Shown: positions 4,808-5,728 of the stretch, piece after piece | How positions within the stretch are numbered: the first letter of the stretch is position 1 | How the letters are laid out: each line of letters begins with the position of its first letter | NCBI GenBank assembly: GCA_945787925.1 | Contig: CALZJY010000149.1 | Location: 1 to 5,728, forward strand | DNA: 5,728 nt | Direction of reading: 5' to 3' | Origin: an uncultured Anaerosporobacter sp. | GTDB lineage: Bacteria > Bacillota > Clostridia > Lachnospirales > Lachnospiraceae | Position numbers and translations under genes: made by a program | The notes under the pieces: model-generated | What the model saw: only the letters and a program-made list of their open reading frames with translations | Database searches by the model: none | Told to the model about the DNA's origin: nothing

Positions 4808-5524
4808 ATGTCAAACAACACAAGACGTGGATTTCACCCAAAGGATTTACAGCAGTTTAGTGAAGAATCTTTACAACAATTACGTACCGCTGAAGAAGAG
4901 GTGGTCTATTTATTGAATCGTGGCTATGGGATCAAGCAGATTATTACTTTTGTAGGGAATCACTATCTCTTATCCGAACGTCAGAGAATGGCGATTACGA
5001 GAGCGGCATGTTCTTATAAGGATTTAAACGACCGTCAGAGCAAATTGAAACATCCACAAACACTGCAGGGAGAGACGATTCATATTGATGGGTTCAATAC
5101 AATCATTACATTGGAGGTCGCATTGTCAGGCTCTCCAGTATTAGCGTGTATGGATGGTACGATTCGTGATCTTGCAGGACTCCGCGGCACATATCGGATT
5201 ATTGATGTTACCTATACGGCAATTCAATGGATACTAACTGCATTAGAAGAATGGAAGATCGGGAAAGCGGTCTGGTATCTGGATGCACCGGTATCAAACT
5301 CGAAACGCTTACGAGCGTTAATCTTGGAATTGGCAGCGAATATTTCTTATGAGATAGAAGTTTGTGTACTCAATGAAGTGGATTCTTTATTAGAACAGAA
5401 AGAGAATGTAGTCACGTCGGATGCTATTATATTAAACCGCTGTTGCAGCTGGGTAAATTTGACTGCCTCAATTATTGAAACAGTAGAAAATAAATGTTGG
5501 AAATTGCTATTGACTCTTCCCTAA
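4808..5524 (+). CDS. DUF434/DUF5616 protein, possible PIN/NYN-like nuclease
   Basis: This 238-residue cytoplasmic protein has no signal peptide or membrane helix. Residues about 24-75 (RTAEEEVVYLLNRGYG, then FVGNHYLLSERQRMAITRA) match the DUF434 pattern. Residues about 90-235 (IHIDGFNTIITLE 91-103, MDGTIRDLAG 115-124, YLDAPVSNS 157-165, VVTSDAIIL 201-209) match the companion DUF5616 pattern. Both are families of unknown function, known from archaea and bacteria. The IDGFN opening, successive acidic residues (Asp94, Asp116, Asp121, Asp159, Asp205) and a late TSDAIIL resemble the order of catalytic acids in PIN/NYN nucleases. That fold is my inference. The start has a strong AAGGAGA (4794-4800). 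The gene follows the radical SAM gene with a terminator between, so co-transcription is not implied. Its last codons contain the promoter of the following MerR gene. Confidence 0.82.
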   Translation: MSNNTRRGFHPKDLQQFSEESLQQLRTAEEEVVYLLNRGYGIKQIITFVGNHYLLSERQRMAITRAACSYKDLNDRQSKLKHPQTLQGETIHIDGFNTIITLEVALSGSPVLACMDGTIRDLAGLRGTYRIIDVTYTAIQWILTALEEWKIGKAVWYLDAPVSNSKRLRALILELAANISYEIEVCVLNEVDSLLEQKENVVTSDAIILNRCCSWVNLTASIIETVENKCWKLLLTLP

Positions 5525-5540
5525 GGGGAGAGAGTACACT
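5510..5540 (+). promoter_or_regulatory. MerR-type promoter/operator with 19-base spacer
   Basis: The -35 TTGACT (5510-5515) and -10 TACACT (5535-5540) are separated by 19 bases, longer than the optimal 17. The dyad CTCTTCCC-TAA-GGGGAGAG (5514-5532, one mismatch) fills the spacer. This is the defining layout of promoters that MerR-family activators untwist, such as bmr in Bacillus. Transcription would begin near 5547, giving a leader of about 30 bases before the MerR start codon. It overlaps the stop codon of the DUF434 gene. The same bases can form an RNA hairpin, but with no T-tract it is not a terminator. Confidence 0.72.
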
Positions 5541-5576
5541 GAAGAGGAAAGTAAGAAGGCAAAAGGAGACGGTAGT

Positions 5577-5728
5577 ATGGATAAGAAAGAAAATCCAATA
5601 TGTGAAGAAAAGATGCCAGAAACCTTATATCGAATCGGTATGTTTGCAGGAATGAATCATGTCACAATAAAGACGCTTCGTTATTATGATGAACAAGAAC
5701 TATTAAAGCCCGCGGCAATTGATGTACA
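5577..5728 (+). CDS. MerR-family transcriptional regulator, N-terminal part (runs off window)
   Basis: Only the first 50 codons are present. After a 15-residue polar leader, LYRIGMFAGMNHVTIKTLRYYDEQELLKPA (17-46) is a clear MerR winged helix-turn-helix, with the hallmark LRYYD at 34-38 and LLKP at 42-45. The family binds long-spacer promoters as dimers and activates by DNA distortion upon ligand binding. The effector domain lies beyond the window, so the ligand is unknown. The ATG at 5577 has AAAAGGAGA (5561-5569) at good spacing; Met13 and Met22 are less well supported starts. The promoter at 5510-5540 has the MerR operator design, which suggests autoregulation. Confidence 0.92.
   Translation, partial: MDKKENPICEEKMPETLYRIGMFAGMNHVTIKTLRYYDEQELLKPAAIDV

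Noticed and set aside
4716..4916. 66-codon ORF overlapping the radical SAM stop and the DUF434 start
   Set aside because: It runs through the terminator and the DUF434 gene in another frame, with no ribosome binding site or recognisable motif.
5514..5532. Intrinsic terminator after the DUF434 gene
   Set aside because: The hairpin straddles the stop codon but has no T-tract; its placement between -35 and -10 boxes fits a MerR operator better.

Overview
This window looks like chromosomal DNA of a low-GC Firmicute, most likely a Lachnospiraceae/Clostridium cluster XIVa-type bacterium. The AT-rich codon usage, strong AGGAG-type ribosome binding sites, sigma-A-like promoters, a DivIVA-like protein and the linked lspA-rluD pair all point that way. 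This placement is an inference from gene content, not a database match. All genes lie on the + strand.

Layout. (1) 1-777 is the 3' part of a DivIVA-family cell-division/polarity gene, closed by a strong intrinsic terminator at 804-849. (2) 916-3500 is a three-gene operon: aroB (3-dehydroquinate synthase), lspA (lipoprotein signal peptidase II) and an RluD-type rRNA pseudouridine synthase. It ends in a terminator at 3508-3544. (3) 3501-3840 is a 340-base stretch without a convincing protein gene, but it is not empty. It holds a perfect-consensus promoter (TTGACA, 17 bases, TATAAT), a roughly 155-nt transcribed segment with a 12-bp perfect stem-loop, and a strong U-tailed terminator. That is the architecture of an independent small RNA or of a terminating leader for the next gene. 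(4) 3841-4716 encodes a SplB-like (COG1533-type) radical SAM protein with a perfect sliding-clamp-binding peptide (QLSLF) near its C-terminus. It is followed by its own terminator. (5) 4808-5524 encodes a DUF434 + DUF5616 protein of unknown function, with acidic motifs suggestive of a PIN/NYN-type nuclease fold. A perfect DNA palindrome lies just before its ribosome binding site. (6) 5577-5728 is the start of a MerR-family regulator. Its promoter overlaps the end of the DUF434 gene and has the MerR-class design: -35 TTGACT, -10 TACACT, an over-long 19-base spacer, and a dyad filling the spacer.

How it fits together. The left half is housekeeping: division-site/pole organisation, aromatic amino acid biosynthesis, lipoprotein maturation and ribosome modification. 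The right half consists of short, separately terminated units with their own regulatory DNA. The points most worth following up are the orphan RNA unit at 3571-3761, the clamp-binding tail of the radical SAM protein, the possible nuclease nature of the DUF434 protein, and the MerR-type operator at 5510-5540. I saw no CRISPR array, tRNA, rRNA, insertion sequence or phage gene.
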